From an uncultured Lachnospiraceae bacterium (GTDB lineage Bacteria; Bacillota; Clostridia; Lachnospirales; Lachnospiraceae): a stretch of 17,910 bases of DNA. A program made the position numbers and the translations under genes. Shown here in pieces: positions 1-6,258 of the stretch. Within the stretch, counting starts at the first letter, position 1. Every line of letters starts with the position of its first letter. The DNA is taken from assembly GCA_910589635.1 (NCBI GenBank), contig CAJUTD010000046.1:7854-25763 (forward strand). The letters are read 5' to 3'. The notes under the pieces were generated by a model. It was not told where the DNA came from and did not search any database. It was given only the letters and a program-made list of their open reading frames with translations.

Positions 1-365
1 AAATGTTTATCCCCTGGATTGCGTTGGCATTGCTTCTTTTTATTGGCGGGAAAATGTTGATAGAAGGAATTCGTAATCAGGAGGAAACAGAGGAAAAATC
101 ATCAGTCAGTGCCAATACTCTTCTTATCCAGGGTATTGCGACCTCTATAGACGCTTTGTCTGTAGGCTTCACGATTGCGGGTTACGGTCTGGCAATGGCA
201 GTGGCAAGCGCATTGCTGATTTCAATTGTTACCTTCCTTATCTGTGTCTGCGGGCTGCTAATTGGCAGAAGGTTTGGAACCAAATTGTCCAATAAGGCGG
301 CAATCTTGGGCGGCGTCATTCTCATTGCTATCGGCATTGAAATTTTTGTGTCGGGGGTATTCTGA
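1..365 (+). CDS. mntP: Manganese efflux pump MntP, 3' part (5' truncated by window edge)
   Basis: This is the C-terminal two thirds of an MntP-family inner-membrane protein that exports Mn2+. The visible 120 residues hold about four hydrophobic segments and the conserved ATSIDALSVGF motif near residue 48. In the family this Asp-containing motif occurs once in each half of a duplicated fold, so this is the second copy. Full-length MntP is about 185-190 residues, so the first half should lie upstream. The ATG at 3 is most likely internal, because the frame is open to the window edge and no ribosome binding site can be seen. A short acidic loop (QEETEEKSS) lies between helices. The gene ends at a TGA about 27 bases before the predicted promoter of the next gene. 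The family call is firm; the substrate is inferred from the family. Confidence 0.85.
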   Translation, partial: MFIPWIALALLLFIGGKMLIEGIRNQEETEEKSSVSANTLLIQGIATSIDALSVGFTIAGYGLAMAVASALLISIVTFLICVCGLLIGRRFGTKLSNKAAILGGVILIAIGIEIFVSGVF

Positions 366-391
366 CAGAAGATGGAAATTGCGGTTGCAGC

Positions 392-420
392 TTTACCATA
401 CAGAGGAAGTATGGTATGAT
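392..420 (+). promoter_or_regulatory. Predicted promoter with overlapping inverted repeat, upstream of the TSCPD gene
   Basis: A sigma-A-like promoter can be read as TTTACC (392-397), a 17-base spacer and TATGAT (415-420), with a TG extension two bases before the -10. An exact 8-base inverted repeat, taccatac (394-401) and gtatggta (409-416), separated by 7 bases, overlaps both hexamers. This is where an operator would sit. The hairpin is not followed directly by a clean T-run, so a terminator for mntP is less likely. A similar dyad occurs at the rnf promoter (763-786). The promoter is inferred from sequence only. Confidence 0.5.
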
Positions 421-467
421 TTTATTGTCGTATTTTGTGTAAAAATTATAGGAAAGGAAAGCAGATT

Positions 468-722
468 ATGGAATATACTTATAAGACAAAGGGAACATGC
501 TCTAGCCAGATTAAATTGAACATTGAGGGAAATATTGTGACTAATATCACATTTACAGGAGGATGCAACGGTAACTTAAAGGCCATTCCGCGCCTTGTGG
601 ACGGATGGACGGTAGAGCAGATTGAGGAAAAGCTCTCCGGGCTTCAATGCGGTTTCAAACAGACTTCCTGCGGAGACCAGCTGGCGAAAGCCTGCCGGGC
701 AGCGTATGAAGCGCAAAAGTAA
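468..722 (+). CDS. TSCPD domain-containing small protein (TIGR03905 type)
   Basis: An 84-residue cysteine-rich protein matching the short clostridial TSCPD family. It has GGCNGN (residues 31-36) and the name-giving motif near the C-terminus, here TSCGD (66-70). Cysteines are at 11, 33, 61, 68 and 76. The same domain is found at the C-terminus of some class II ribonucleotide reductases, but here it stands alone and its role is unknown; metal or nucleotide binding is only a guess. I chose the ATG at 468 because it has a purine-rich ribosome binding site (ggaaaggaaag) at a good distance, and family members begin close to M-x-Y-x-T-x-G-T-C. An in-frame ATG at 435 would add 11 unlikely residues. 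The gene lies between mntP and the rnf operon, apparently with its own promoter. No terminator follows it. Confidence 0.85.
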   Translation: MEYTYKTKGTCSSQIKLNIEGNIVTNITFTGGCNGNLKAIPRLVDGWTVEQIEEKLSGLQCGFKQTSCGDQLAKACRAAYEAQK

Positions 723-761
723 TGGGAACCGAAATTTTTGTCGAAAATATGAAAAAACTAT

Positions 762-790
762 GTACCAATAGAAATAGAATATGGTATACT
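762..790 (+). promoter_or_regulatory. Predicted rnf operon promoter with extended -10
   Basis: TGGTATACT at 782-790 reads as an extended -10 (TG-N-TATACT). The -35 region (TGTACC, 761-766, 18-base spacer) is weak, as is usual for extended -10 promoters. Transcription would start near 797 and give a leader of about 90 bases before rnfC. The half-sites tacca (763-767) and tggta (782-786) form a dyad around the promoter, resembling the exact repeat at the TSCPD promoter. This is a sequence prediction only. Confidence 0.45.
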
Positions 791-886
791 TGACGGTATA
801 AGGATTTGAGTGCCAGGGGCCACAGTGACAGAAGCGTTTTTGGCATTTGAACGATACAAAAATAATAAGAAAGTGGGGCACGAGAA

Positions 887-2206
887 ATGGGTTTCATGAC
901 ATTTAAGGGCGGCGTTCATCCGCACGATGGAAAAGAATTCTCCAAAGATAAGCCGATACGTGATATTTTACCCAAGGGTGAACTGGTATATCCTGTTTCC
1001 CAACATATCGGGGCGCCGGCAAGTCCGATTGTGGCTGTGGGTGATACCGTGCTGAGAGGGCAGAAAATTGCAGAGGCCGGCGGATTTGTATCTTCACCGG
1101 TGTATGCTTCCGTATCCGGTACGGTCAAAGCAATCCAACCGCGCAGGGGCGCAGTGGGAGATATGGTGAATTCTATCATCATCGAGAATGACGGAGAGAT
1201 GAAAGAAGTAGAATTTTCACCGGTTGACGATGTGAAGTCTCTTTCTAAGGAGGACATTATCGGCAGAGTGAAAGAGGCAGGCGTAGTGGGTATGGGAGGC
1301 GCAGGATTTCCGACCCATGTGAAGTTATCACCGAAGGAGCCGGAGAAGATTGAATACATAATTGCCAACTGTGCAGAGTGTGAGCCGTATCTGACCGCAG
1401 ACTACAGGCGTATGTTGGAGAATCCACAGGAACTGATAGAGGGTATGCGCATTGTGTTGCAGTTATTTGACAATGCCAAGGGACTGTTTGGCATTGAGGA
1501 CAACAAGCCGGACTGCATTCAGAAAATGCAGGAGCTGACAAAGGATGAGCCTCGCATGGAAGTCTGTCCGTTGAAGACAAAATACCCACAGGGCGGAGAG
1601 CGTCAATTGATTTATGCGACCACGAAGCGGGAGATTAACTCCAAAATGCTGCCGGCGGACGCAGGCTGTATTGTAGATAATGTGGAGACATTGATTTCTA
1701 TATATAATGCTGTGAAGCTCGGGAAACCGGTGATGAACCGTATCTTTACGGTAACCGGAGATGCTGCAGCCGAGCCAGGTAATTTTAATATCTGTCTTGG
1801 TATGAGCTATGCAGAGATTTTAGAGGAAGCAGGCGGTTTCAAAGTACAGCCGGAGAAGATTATTTCCGGCGGTCCTATGATGGGATTTTCGATGTTCGGG
1901 CTGGATATTCCGACCACAAAGACATCTTCTTCCCTTCTTTGTCTTGCCAAGGATGACGTTGCGGCGAGCGAGACTACGGCATGTATCAATTGCGGACGCT
2001 GCGTGGGGGCGTGTCCGGAGCAGATTATTCCTACCAGATTGTATAAAATGTCAAATCATGGAGACATGGAAGGGTTTGAAAAATGGAATGGCATGGAATG
2101 TATTGAATGTGGAAGCTGCAGTTATATCTGTCCAGCCAAAATACCTCTGGCACAGTATATCAGAACCATGAAAAAGCAGATTCTTGCAGAGAGAAGGAAG
2201 AAATAG
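887..2206 (+). CDS. rnfC: Ion-translocating ferredoxin:NAD+ oxidoreductase subunit RnfC
   Basis: RnfC is the cytoplasmic NAD(H)- and FMN-binding subunit of the Rnf complex, where electrons from ferredoxin reach NAD+. The 439-residue protein shows the family layout: an N-terminal barrel-sandwich region (about 1-110), the nucleotide/FMN loop GMGGAGFP (135-142), the NCAECEPY motif (161-168), and two C-terminal [4Fe-4S] sites with Cys at 366, 369, 372, 376 and 405, 408, 411, 415. Length is typical of clostridial RnfC; proteobacterial forms have long C-terminal repeats that are absent here. The ATG at 887 is favoured because GTGGGG (873-878) lies about 8 bases before it; the ATG at 896 is an alternative that would drop three residues. 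It is the first gene of the rnfCDGEAB operon and follows a leader of about 90 bases. Confidence 0.96.
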   Translation: MGFMTFKGGVHPHDGKEFSKDKPIRDILPKGELVYPVSQHIGAPASPIVAVGDTVLRGQKIAEAGGFVSSPVYASVSGTVKAIQPRRGAVGDMVNSIIIENDGEMKEVEFSPVDDVKSLSKEDIIGRVKEAGVVGMGGAGFPTHVKLSPKEPEKIEYIIANCAECEPYLTADYRRMLENPQELIEGMRIVLQLFDNAKGLFGIEDNKPDCIQKMQELTKDEPRMEVCPLKTKYPQGGERQLIYATTKREINSKMLPADAGCIVDNVETLISIYNAVKLGKPVMNRIFTVTGDAAAEPGNFNICLGMSYAEILEEAGGFKVQPEKIISGGPMMGFSMFGLDIPTTKTSSSLLCLAKDDVAASETTACINCGRCVGACPEQIIPTRLYKMSNHGDMEGFEKWNGMECIECGSCSYICPAKIPLAQYIRTMKKQILAERRKK

Positions 2207-2293
2207 CAGCAACTGAGAAAGAACCACCCCGCGGCGGGCAGGCATGGCTTTGGCCGGCTGTCTGGGGAATAAAAGAGAAAGAGGTGTCTTATT

Positions 2294-3232
2294 GTGAGTG
2301 ATTTATATAACGTATCGTCATCATCACATGTCCGTGATAAAGATACATCTGCCAAAATCATGCTTTATGTGGTAATCGCGTTATTGCCGGCAAGCATATT
2401 TGGCGTTATCAATTTCGGAATACGCGCATTGGCGCTGATTCTGGTATGTGTGGCAGTATGTGTGGCTTCCGAATGGGTTTTCGAGAAACTCATCCATAAA
2501 AAGAGTACCATTAATGACTTCAGTGCAGTAGTGACAGGTCTTTTACTGGCATTGAATCTGCCTCATACACTTCCCATCTGGCAGGCAGTTTTAGGAAGTG
2601 TGTTTGCGATTGTGATTGTTAAAATGCTGTTCGGCGGTTTAGGGCAGAATTTCATGAACCCTGCGCTGGGCGCAAGATGTTTCCTGTTGGTATCGTTTGC
2701 AGGGACAATGACAAGTTTTACATACGATGGCGTCACCGGGGCGACGCCTCTGGCATTGATAAGGAATGGCGAGACCGTGGACACGATGAAAATGTTTTTG
2801 GGAACCACGGCAGGAACTATCGGTGAGACCAGCGTAGTTGCCATTTTAATTGGGGCAATCATCCTGATTCTGTTCGGCGTCATTGATTTAAGAATTCCGG
2901 CAAGCTATATTATTTCCTTTGCCTTATTTATTCTGCTGTTTGGCGGGCATGGATTTGATATGAATTATCTGACTGCGCAGCTTTGCGGCGGCGGTTTAAT
3001 GCTCGGCGCATTTTTCATGGCAACCGATTATGTGACTTCCCCGATTACCCCGACGGGCAAAATTGTATTTGGAATTTTGTTGGGTGTTCTCACCGGATTA
3101 TTCCGCGTGTTTGGCGCCAATGCCGAGGGAGTTTCCTTTGCGATTATCTTAGGCAACCTTCTGGTGCCGATTATTGAGAAGTTTACGATTCCGAGGGCAT
3201 TTGGACAGAAAAAGGAGGTCAGGCATGAATAA
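2294..3232 (+). CDS. rnfD: Rnf complex subunit RnfD
   Basis: RnfD is a membrane subunit that carries covalently bound FMN and takes part in electron transfer across the membrane. The 312-residue protein has about nine or ten hydrophobic segments, the conserved stretch GGLGQNFMNPALGAR (114-128) and the flavin attachment motif DGVTGAT, in which Thr151 should carry FMN through a phosphoester bond. Attachment needs an ApbE flavin transferase, which is not in this window. The start is GTG at 2294, supported by GAGGTG at 2281-2286; no in-frame ATG fits better. The 87-base gap after rnfC is GC-rich in its middle and may fold, but I see no convincing terminator. The end overlaps rnfG by 8 bases, indicating translational coupling. 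Confidence 0.96.
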   Translation: MSDLYNVSSSSHVRDKDTSAKIMLYVVIALLPASIFGVINFGIRALALILVCVAVCVASEWVFEKLIHKKSTINDFSAVVTGLLLALNLPHTLPIWQAVLGSVFAIVIVKMLFGGLGQNFMNPALGARCFLLVSFAGTMTSFTYDGVTGATPLALIRNGETVDTMKMFLGTTAGTIGETSVVAILIGAIILILFGVIDLRIPASYIISFALFILLFGGHGFDMNYLTAQLCGGGLMLGAFFMATDYVTSPITPTGKIVFGILLGVLTGLFRVFGANAEGVSFAIILGNLLVPIIEKFTIPRAFGQKKEVRHE

Positions 3233-3836
3233 GAAGATCGTACATGACGCGTTGATTTTAACCGCCTTTACACTGGTGCTGGGATTTCTGCTGGGGGCTG
3301 TCTATGAGATAACCAAAGAGCCCATTGCAGCGGCAGAAAAAGCAGCGTTGGATGAAGCATACAAGGTTGTATTTGCAGATGCAGCTTCTTTTGAGGAAGA
3401 TGCAGAGTTTGATGCGGCAAAAGCGGCGGAGCTTATTGCAGCAAGTGAATTTCCCAACGATGAGATTACGGCAGTAAATAAAGCATTAGATGCATCCGGT
3501 AATGTCCTTGGTTATGTCATCAATGTTACCTCCCATGAGGGAAGCCAGGCTGATATTTCATTTTCTGTGGGCATCACGAATGAGGGCGTTTTGAATGGAT
3601 ACTCCATTACATCCATCAGCGAGACGCCGGGACTTGGTGTGCTGGTGCAGGAGGAGCCGTTCTATTCTCAGTTTGAAGGGAAGTCCGAGGAGACTTACAC
3701 GGTCGTAAAATCTGCTCCGGCGGCAGAGAATGAAATCCAGGCAGTCACAGGTGCAACCATTTCTTCCAGGGCGGTCACCAATGGTGTCAATGCATGTCTG
3801 GAATATTTCAGAAGCGCTTTGCAGGGAGGTAACTAA
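3225..3836 (+). CDS. rnfG: Rnf complex subunit RnfG
   Basis: RnfG is a membrane-anchored subunit whose FMN-binding domain lies on the outer face and exchanges electrons with RnfD. The 203-residue protein has one N-terminal membrane helix (about residues 8-28), an acidic Ala/Glu-rich linker, and the C-terminal FMN-binding domain with the motif VTGATISS, where Thr178 is the expected flavin attachment site. The open frame extends upstream to 3174, but the start is set at 3225 because AAAGGAGG (3211-3218) lies just before that ATG and the protein then begins with the usual short basic segment and helix. The start lies inside the last codons of rnfD. The length is normal for the family. Confidence 0.95.
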   Translation: MNKKIVHDALILTAFTLVLGFLLGAVYEITKEPIAAAEKAALDEAYKVVFADAASFEEDAEFDAAKAAELIAASEFPNDEITAVNKALDASGNVLGYVINVTSHEGSQADISFSVGITNEGVLNGYSITSISETPGLGVLVQEEPFYSQFEGKSEETYTVVKSAPAAENEIQAVTGATISSRAVTNGVNACLEYFRSALQGGN

Positions 3837-3838
3837 GT

Positions 3839-4513
3839 ATGAATAAATATGTAGAACGTTTATATAATGGTATCATCAAAGAAAACCCAACATTTGTATT
3901 GATGTTGGGAATGTGCCCGACGCTGGCGGTAACATCCTCTGCGATTAACGGAATCGGAATGGGATTGTCCACTACAGTCGTGCTTGTAATGTCCAATCTG
4001 CTGATTTCTATGTTCCGTAAAGTGATTCCAGGCGGCGTGCGTATGCCGGCTTATATTGTCGTTGTAGCGTCTCTTGTTACGATTGTGCAGTTTATCATGC
4101 AGGCATATACACCGGCGCTTTCCGCATCTTTGGGCGTGTATATTCCTTTGATCGTTGTAAACTGTATCATTCTGGGAAGAGCAGAGAGCTATGCTTCTAA
4201 GAATCCTATTATGCCGTCTATTTTTGACGGAATTGGCATGGGGCTTGGTTTTACCGTTGGCCTTACTTTCATTGGCCTGATTCGCCAGATTCTGGGGGCA
4301 AATCTTGGAATTACTGTATTTATCATGGCGCCTGGGGCATTCCTGGTACTTGCATTCTTAGTTGCGGGCATGAATGTCATTAGAGATAAAATGGAAAAGA
4401 AGGGCAAACCTCTGGCAGCTCCCTCCGGATGTCTGTCCGGGGACTGTGCAAGCTGTACGCAGTCTGCAATGTGTACCGGTAAATTAACATCCGCGAAGAA
4501 TTTGGAAGAATAG
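3839..4513 (+). CDS. rnfE: Rnf complex subunit RnfE with cysteine-rich tail
   Basis: RnfE is a polytopic membrane subunit and a homologue of RnfA. The two face each other in inverted topology and hold an in-membrane iron-sulfur cluster through paired cysteines. In this 224-residue protein those cysteines are in LGMCPTLAV (Cys26) and VVNCIILGRAES (Cys109), and six membrane segments can be read. After the last helix there is a soluble tail with Cys198, Cys203, Cys206 and Cys212 (C-x4-C-x2-C-x5-C), absent from the basic family fold. It could bind a metal or an Fe-S cluster; this is an inference. The ATG at 3839 follows rnfG by 2 bases and has the ribosome binding site GGGAGG. Confidence 0.95.
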   Translation: MNKYVERLYNGIIKENPTFVLMLGMCPTLAVTSSAINGIGMGLSTTVVLVMSNLLISMFRKVIPGGVRMPAYIVVVASLVTIVQFIMQAYTPALSASLGVYIPLIVVNCIILGRAESYASKNPIMPSIFDGIGMGLGFTVGLTFIGLIRQILGANLGITVFIMAPGAFLVLAFLVAGMNVIRDKMEKKGKPLAAPSGCLSGDCASCTQSAMCTGKLTSAKNLEE

Positions 4514-4525
4514 GAGGCAGAATAG

Positions 4526-5101
4526 ATGAAAGAATTATTGATCATTGCAATCGGCTCTGCCATTGTAAATAATGTAGTGTTAAGCCAGTTCCTTGGAATC
4601 TGCCCATTCCTTGGTGTTTCCAAGAAGACCAACACCGCAGCCGGCATGGGCGGCGCCGTTATCTTCGTTATCACGCTGGCGTCTTTTGTTACCGGATTAA
4701 TATACAAGTTTATCCTCGCACCGTTCCATGTAGAATATCTACAGACTATCGTATTTATTCTTGTGATTGCATCTTTGGTGCAGTTTGTGGAAATGTTCTT
4801 AAAGAAAAATATGCCGCCTTTGTATGAGTCATTAGGCGTATATCTTCCGCTGATTACTACCAACTGTGCAGTATTGGGCGTTGCCTTGACAAATGTAACC
4901 AAAGGTTACGATTTATTGCAGGGTGTGGTAAACGGCCTGGCTACTTCCGTAGGATTTTTCATTGCTATTGTAATTATGGCGGGGCTTCGTGAGAAAATTG
5001 AGTACAACGATGTTCCGAAACGTTTTCAGGGAACGGCAATTGTGTTGATTACAGCCAGCTTAATGTCAATCGCCTTCATGGGATTTTCAGGAATGATTTG
5101 A
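4526..5101 (+). CDS. rnfA: Rnf complex subunit RnfA
   Basis: RnfA is a six-helix membrane subunit that pairs with RnfE and carries electrons through the membrane. The 191-residue protein has the standard length. The family cysteines are in LGICPFLGV (Cys26) and TTNCAVLGVA (Cys114), the expected ligands of the RnfA/RnfE cluster. The start is secure: AGGAGG (4512-4517) is 8 bases before the ATG, and the gap from rnfE is 12 bases. The stop codon (5099-5101) lies within the first arm of the inverted repeat that separates this gene from rnfB, so ribosomes ending here would affect folding of that RNA. Confidence 0.96.
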   Translation: MKELLIIAIGSAIVNNVVLSQFLGICPFLGVSKKTNTAAGMGGAVIFVITLASFVTGLIYKFILAPFHVEYLQTIVFILVIASLVQFVEMFLKKNMPPLYESLGVYLPLITTNCAVLGVALTNVTKGYDLLQGVVNGLATSVGFFIAIVIMAGLREKIEYNDVPKRFQGTAIVLITASLMSIAFMGFSGMI

Positions 5102-5140
5102 CCTAAGGGGGAGCAAATGACCTGAGGATGCCTTAGGTCA
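5099..5140 (+). promoter_or_regulatory. Alternative stem-loops between rnfA and rnfB
   Basis: Three 10-base blocks lie in order: tgacctaagg (5099-5108), tgacctgagg (5118-5127) and ccttaggtca (5131-5140). The third is exactly complementary to the first and complementary to the second with one G-U pair. Two mutually exclusive hairpins are therefore possible, one with a 22-base loop and one with a 3-base loop. No T-run follows, so this is not a simple terminator. RNA processing or stability control that sets the level of rnfB relative to rnfA is a possible role, which is inference. The rest of the 107-base gap holds only the rnfB ribosome binding site. Confidence 0.6.
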
Positions 5141-5208
5141 CCCATCGTTACCAATAGATGTAAACTTAGGCCTCTTGGAGTAATCAAAGAAGGAAAAAGG
5201 AGGAAAAC

Positions 5209-6009
5209 ATGAATATAGGAGCAATTATCATTGCCGCCCTGGTAGTGGGCGGAAGCGGTATTCTGCTTGGCTTATTCCTGGGGATTTTCGGGGAGAAGTT
5301 CAAAGTAGAAGTAGATGAGAGGGAAGAGGCTATCATGGGCGTGCTTCCCGGCAATAACTGCGGCGGCTGTGGATATGCCGGATGTTCCGGTCTTGCGGCA
5401 GCCATTGTAAAAGGCGAAGCGCCGGTCAATCAATGCCCGGTAGGCGGTGCCCCCATAGCTGCACAGATTGGAGAGATTATGGGTGTTTCTGCTGAGGAGG
5501 GTGCGAGAAAGGTTGCCTTTGTAAAATGTGCTGGCGACTGTGAGAAGGCAAAACAGGATTATAAATACACAGGCGTAGAAGACTGTGCATCCATGGCCTT
5601 TATCCCCAATGGAGGTCCCAAGGGCTGCAATTACGGCTGTCTCGGATATGGAAGCTGTGTGAAAGCTTGTCCGTTTGATGCAGTACATATTATCAATGGT
5701 ATCGCAGTGGTAGACAAGGAAGCCTGTAAGGCATGCGGTAAATGCGTGGCAGCATGTCCTAAGAACTTGATTGAGCTGATTCCTTACGATGCTAAGAATA
5801 AGGTACAATGTAATTCCAAGGACAAAGGCAAAGATGTTATGGCTGCTTGTTCTGTGGGATGTATCGGCTGTCATCTCTGTGAAAAGAACTGCCCGGAAGG
5901 TGCGGTCACAGTTACCGACAATATTGCCCATATTGATTATGAAAAATGTACCGGTTGTGGTACGTGTGCGGAGAAATGCCCGAAAAAGATTATCAGCAAG
6001 GCAGTTTAA
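5209..6009 (+). CDS. rnfB: Rnf complex subunit RnfB (multi-cluster ferredoxin)
   Basis: RnfB is the iron-sulfur subunit where electrons from reduced ferredoxin enter the Rnf complex. The 266-residue protein has an N-terminal membrane anchor (about 3-27) and then the 4Fe-4S domain with NNCGGCGYAGC (Cys51, 54, 59, and Cys76). A middle region follows with Cys107, 111, 126, 140, 144, 150 and 154. The last part holds three ferredoxin-type motifs: C173-x2-C-x2-C-x3-C183, C218-x2-C-x2-C-x3-C228 and C247-x2-C-x2-C-x3-C257. The extra clusters compared with proteobacterial RnfB are typical of clostridial forms. The ATG at 5209 has a strong AAGGAGG site. It is the last gene of the operon. A near-copy of its final 21 bases lies 40 bases downstream. 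Confidence 0.96.
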   Translation: MNIGAIIIAALVVGGSGILLGLFLGIFGEKFKVEVDEREEAIMGVLPGNNCGGCGYAGCSGLAAAIVKGEAPVNQCPVGGAPIAAQIGEIMGVSAEEGARKVAFVKCAGDCEKAKQDYKYTGVEDCASMAFIPNGGPKGCNYGCLGYGSCVKACPFDAVHIINGIAVVDKEACKACGKCVAACPKNLIELIPYDAKNKVQCNSKDKGKDVMAACSVGCIGCHLCEKNCPEGAVTVTDNIAHIDYEKCTGCGTCAEKCPKKIISKAV

Positions 6010-6049
6010 AGGGCAGGATTGTTCGATAATTATTAGCAAGGCAGTTTAA
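5989..6049 (+). repeat. Partial duplication of the rnfB 3' end (21 bases, one mismatch)
   Basis: The last 21 bases of rnfB (5989-6009, attatcagcaaggcagttta plus a) recur at 6029-6049 with one C-to-T change. The offset is 40 bases, so the second copy is in a different frame from rnfB. It again reads Ile-Ser-Lys-Ala-Val-stop in that other frame but has no start of its own. It looks like a small tandem duplication after the stop codon. Confidence 0.85.
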
Positions 6050-6069
6050 GGAATTGAATTATCCTTGTA

Positions 6070-6096
6070 CAGCTAGAAATTAGTTTCTATTTGCTG
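6070..6096 (+). other. Inverted repeat downstream of rnfB
   Basis: tagaaa (6074-6079) and tttcta (6084-6089) form a 6-base stem with the 4-base loop ttag. It can be extended by cagc (6070-6073) with gctg (6093-6096) across a three-base bulge. There is no T-run after it. It may stabilise the 3' end of the rnf transcript; no function is claimed. Confidence 0.45.
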
Positions 6097-6106
6097 TATT
6101 AGTAAC

Positions 6107-6155
6107 GATGAGAAAGCGGAAAATGCCATGCAACGCACTTTTCGCTTTCTTTATG
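6107..6155 (+). terminator. Probable rho-independent terminator of the rnf operon
   Basis: The 5' arm agaaagcg-g-aaaa (6111-6124) pairs with tttt-cgctttct (about 6139-6150), with one bulged G and a loop of about 14 bases, followed by a short T-containing tail (ttatg). The tail is weak, so read-through is possible. The 5' arm can instead pair with 6179-6188 (gatgagaaag with ctttctcatc, 10 bases), which would disrupt the terminator. Confidence 0.5.
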
Positions 6156-6181
6156 TCCTAGGAGCCAAAGTGTGCAATCTT

Positions 6182-6230
6182 TCTCATCAATGAGAGTTTA
6201 GGAGCGTTGGGGTGGGCTTGCCCATTTTGT
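6182..6230 (+). other. Inverted repeats upstream of the PF06541 gene
   Basis: tctcat (6182-6187) and atgaga (6190-6195) form a dyad that competes with the long-range pairing of 6179-6188 with 6107-6116. Further on, tggg (6213-6216) and ccca (6221-6224) can be extended by two G-U pairs and are followed by a T-rich tract (attttgttctgtttt), which resembles a weak terminator 35 bases before the start codon at 6259. The 249-base gap 6010-6258 holds no credible gene. Confidence 0.35.
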
Positions 6231-6258
6231 TCTGTTTTGCATACTAGAGGAGACAATA

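Noticed and set aside
723..761. AT-rich inverted repeat after the TSCPD gene (atttttgtcgaaaat)
   Set aside because: Only five A-T pairs with no following T-run; not a credible terminator.
4189..4902. Long minus-strand open frame (237 codons) opposite rnfE and rnfA
   Set aside because: It lies wholly across two well-supported genes, has no ribosome binding site, and its composition is that of a shadow frame.
5272..6039. Minus-strand open frame (255 codons) opposite rnfB
   Set aside because: RnfB on the other strand is unambiguous with all its cluster motifs; the reverse frame shows no domain and no ribosome binding site.
5789..6049. Second-frame ORF ending in the duplicated rnfB tail
   Set aside because: It runs inside rnfB in another frame without a ribosome binding site; only the short repeat is real.
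6218..6246. Promoter-like TTGCCC and ATACTA before the PF06541 gene
   Set aside because: The -10 would lie directly on the ribosome binding site, leaving no usable leader.
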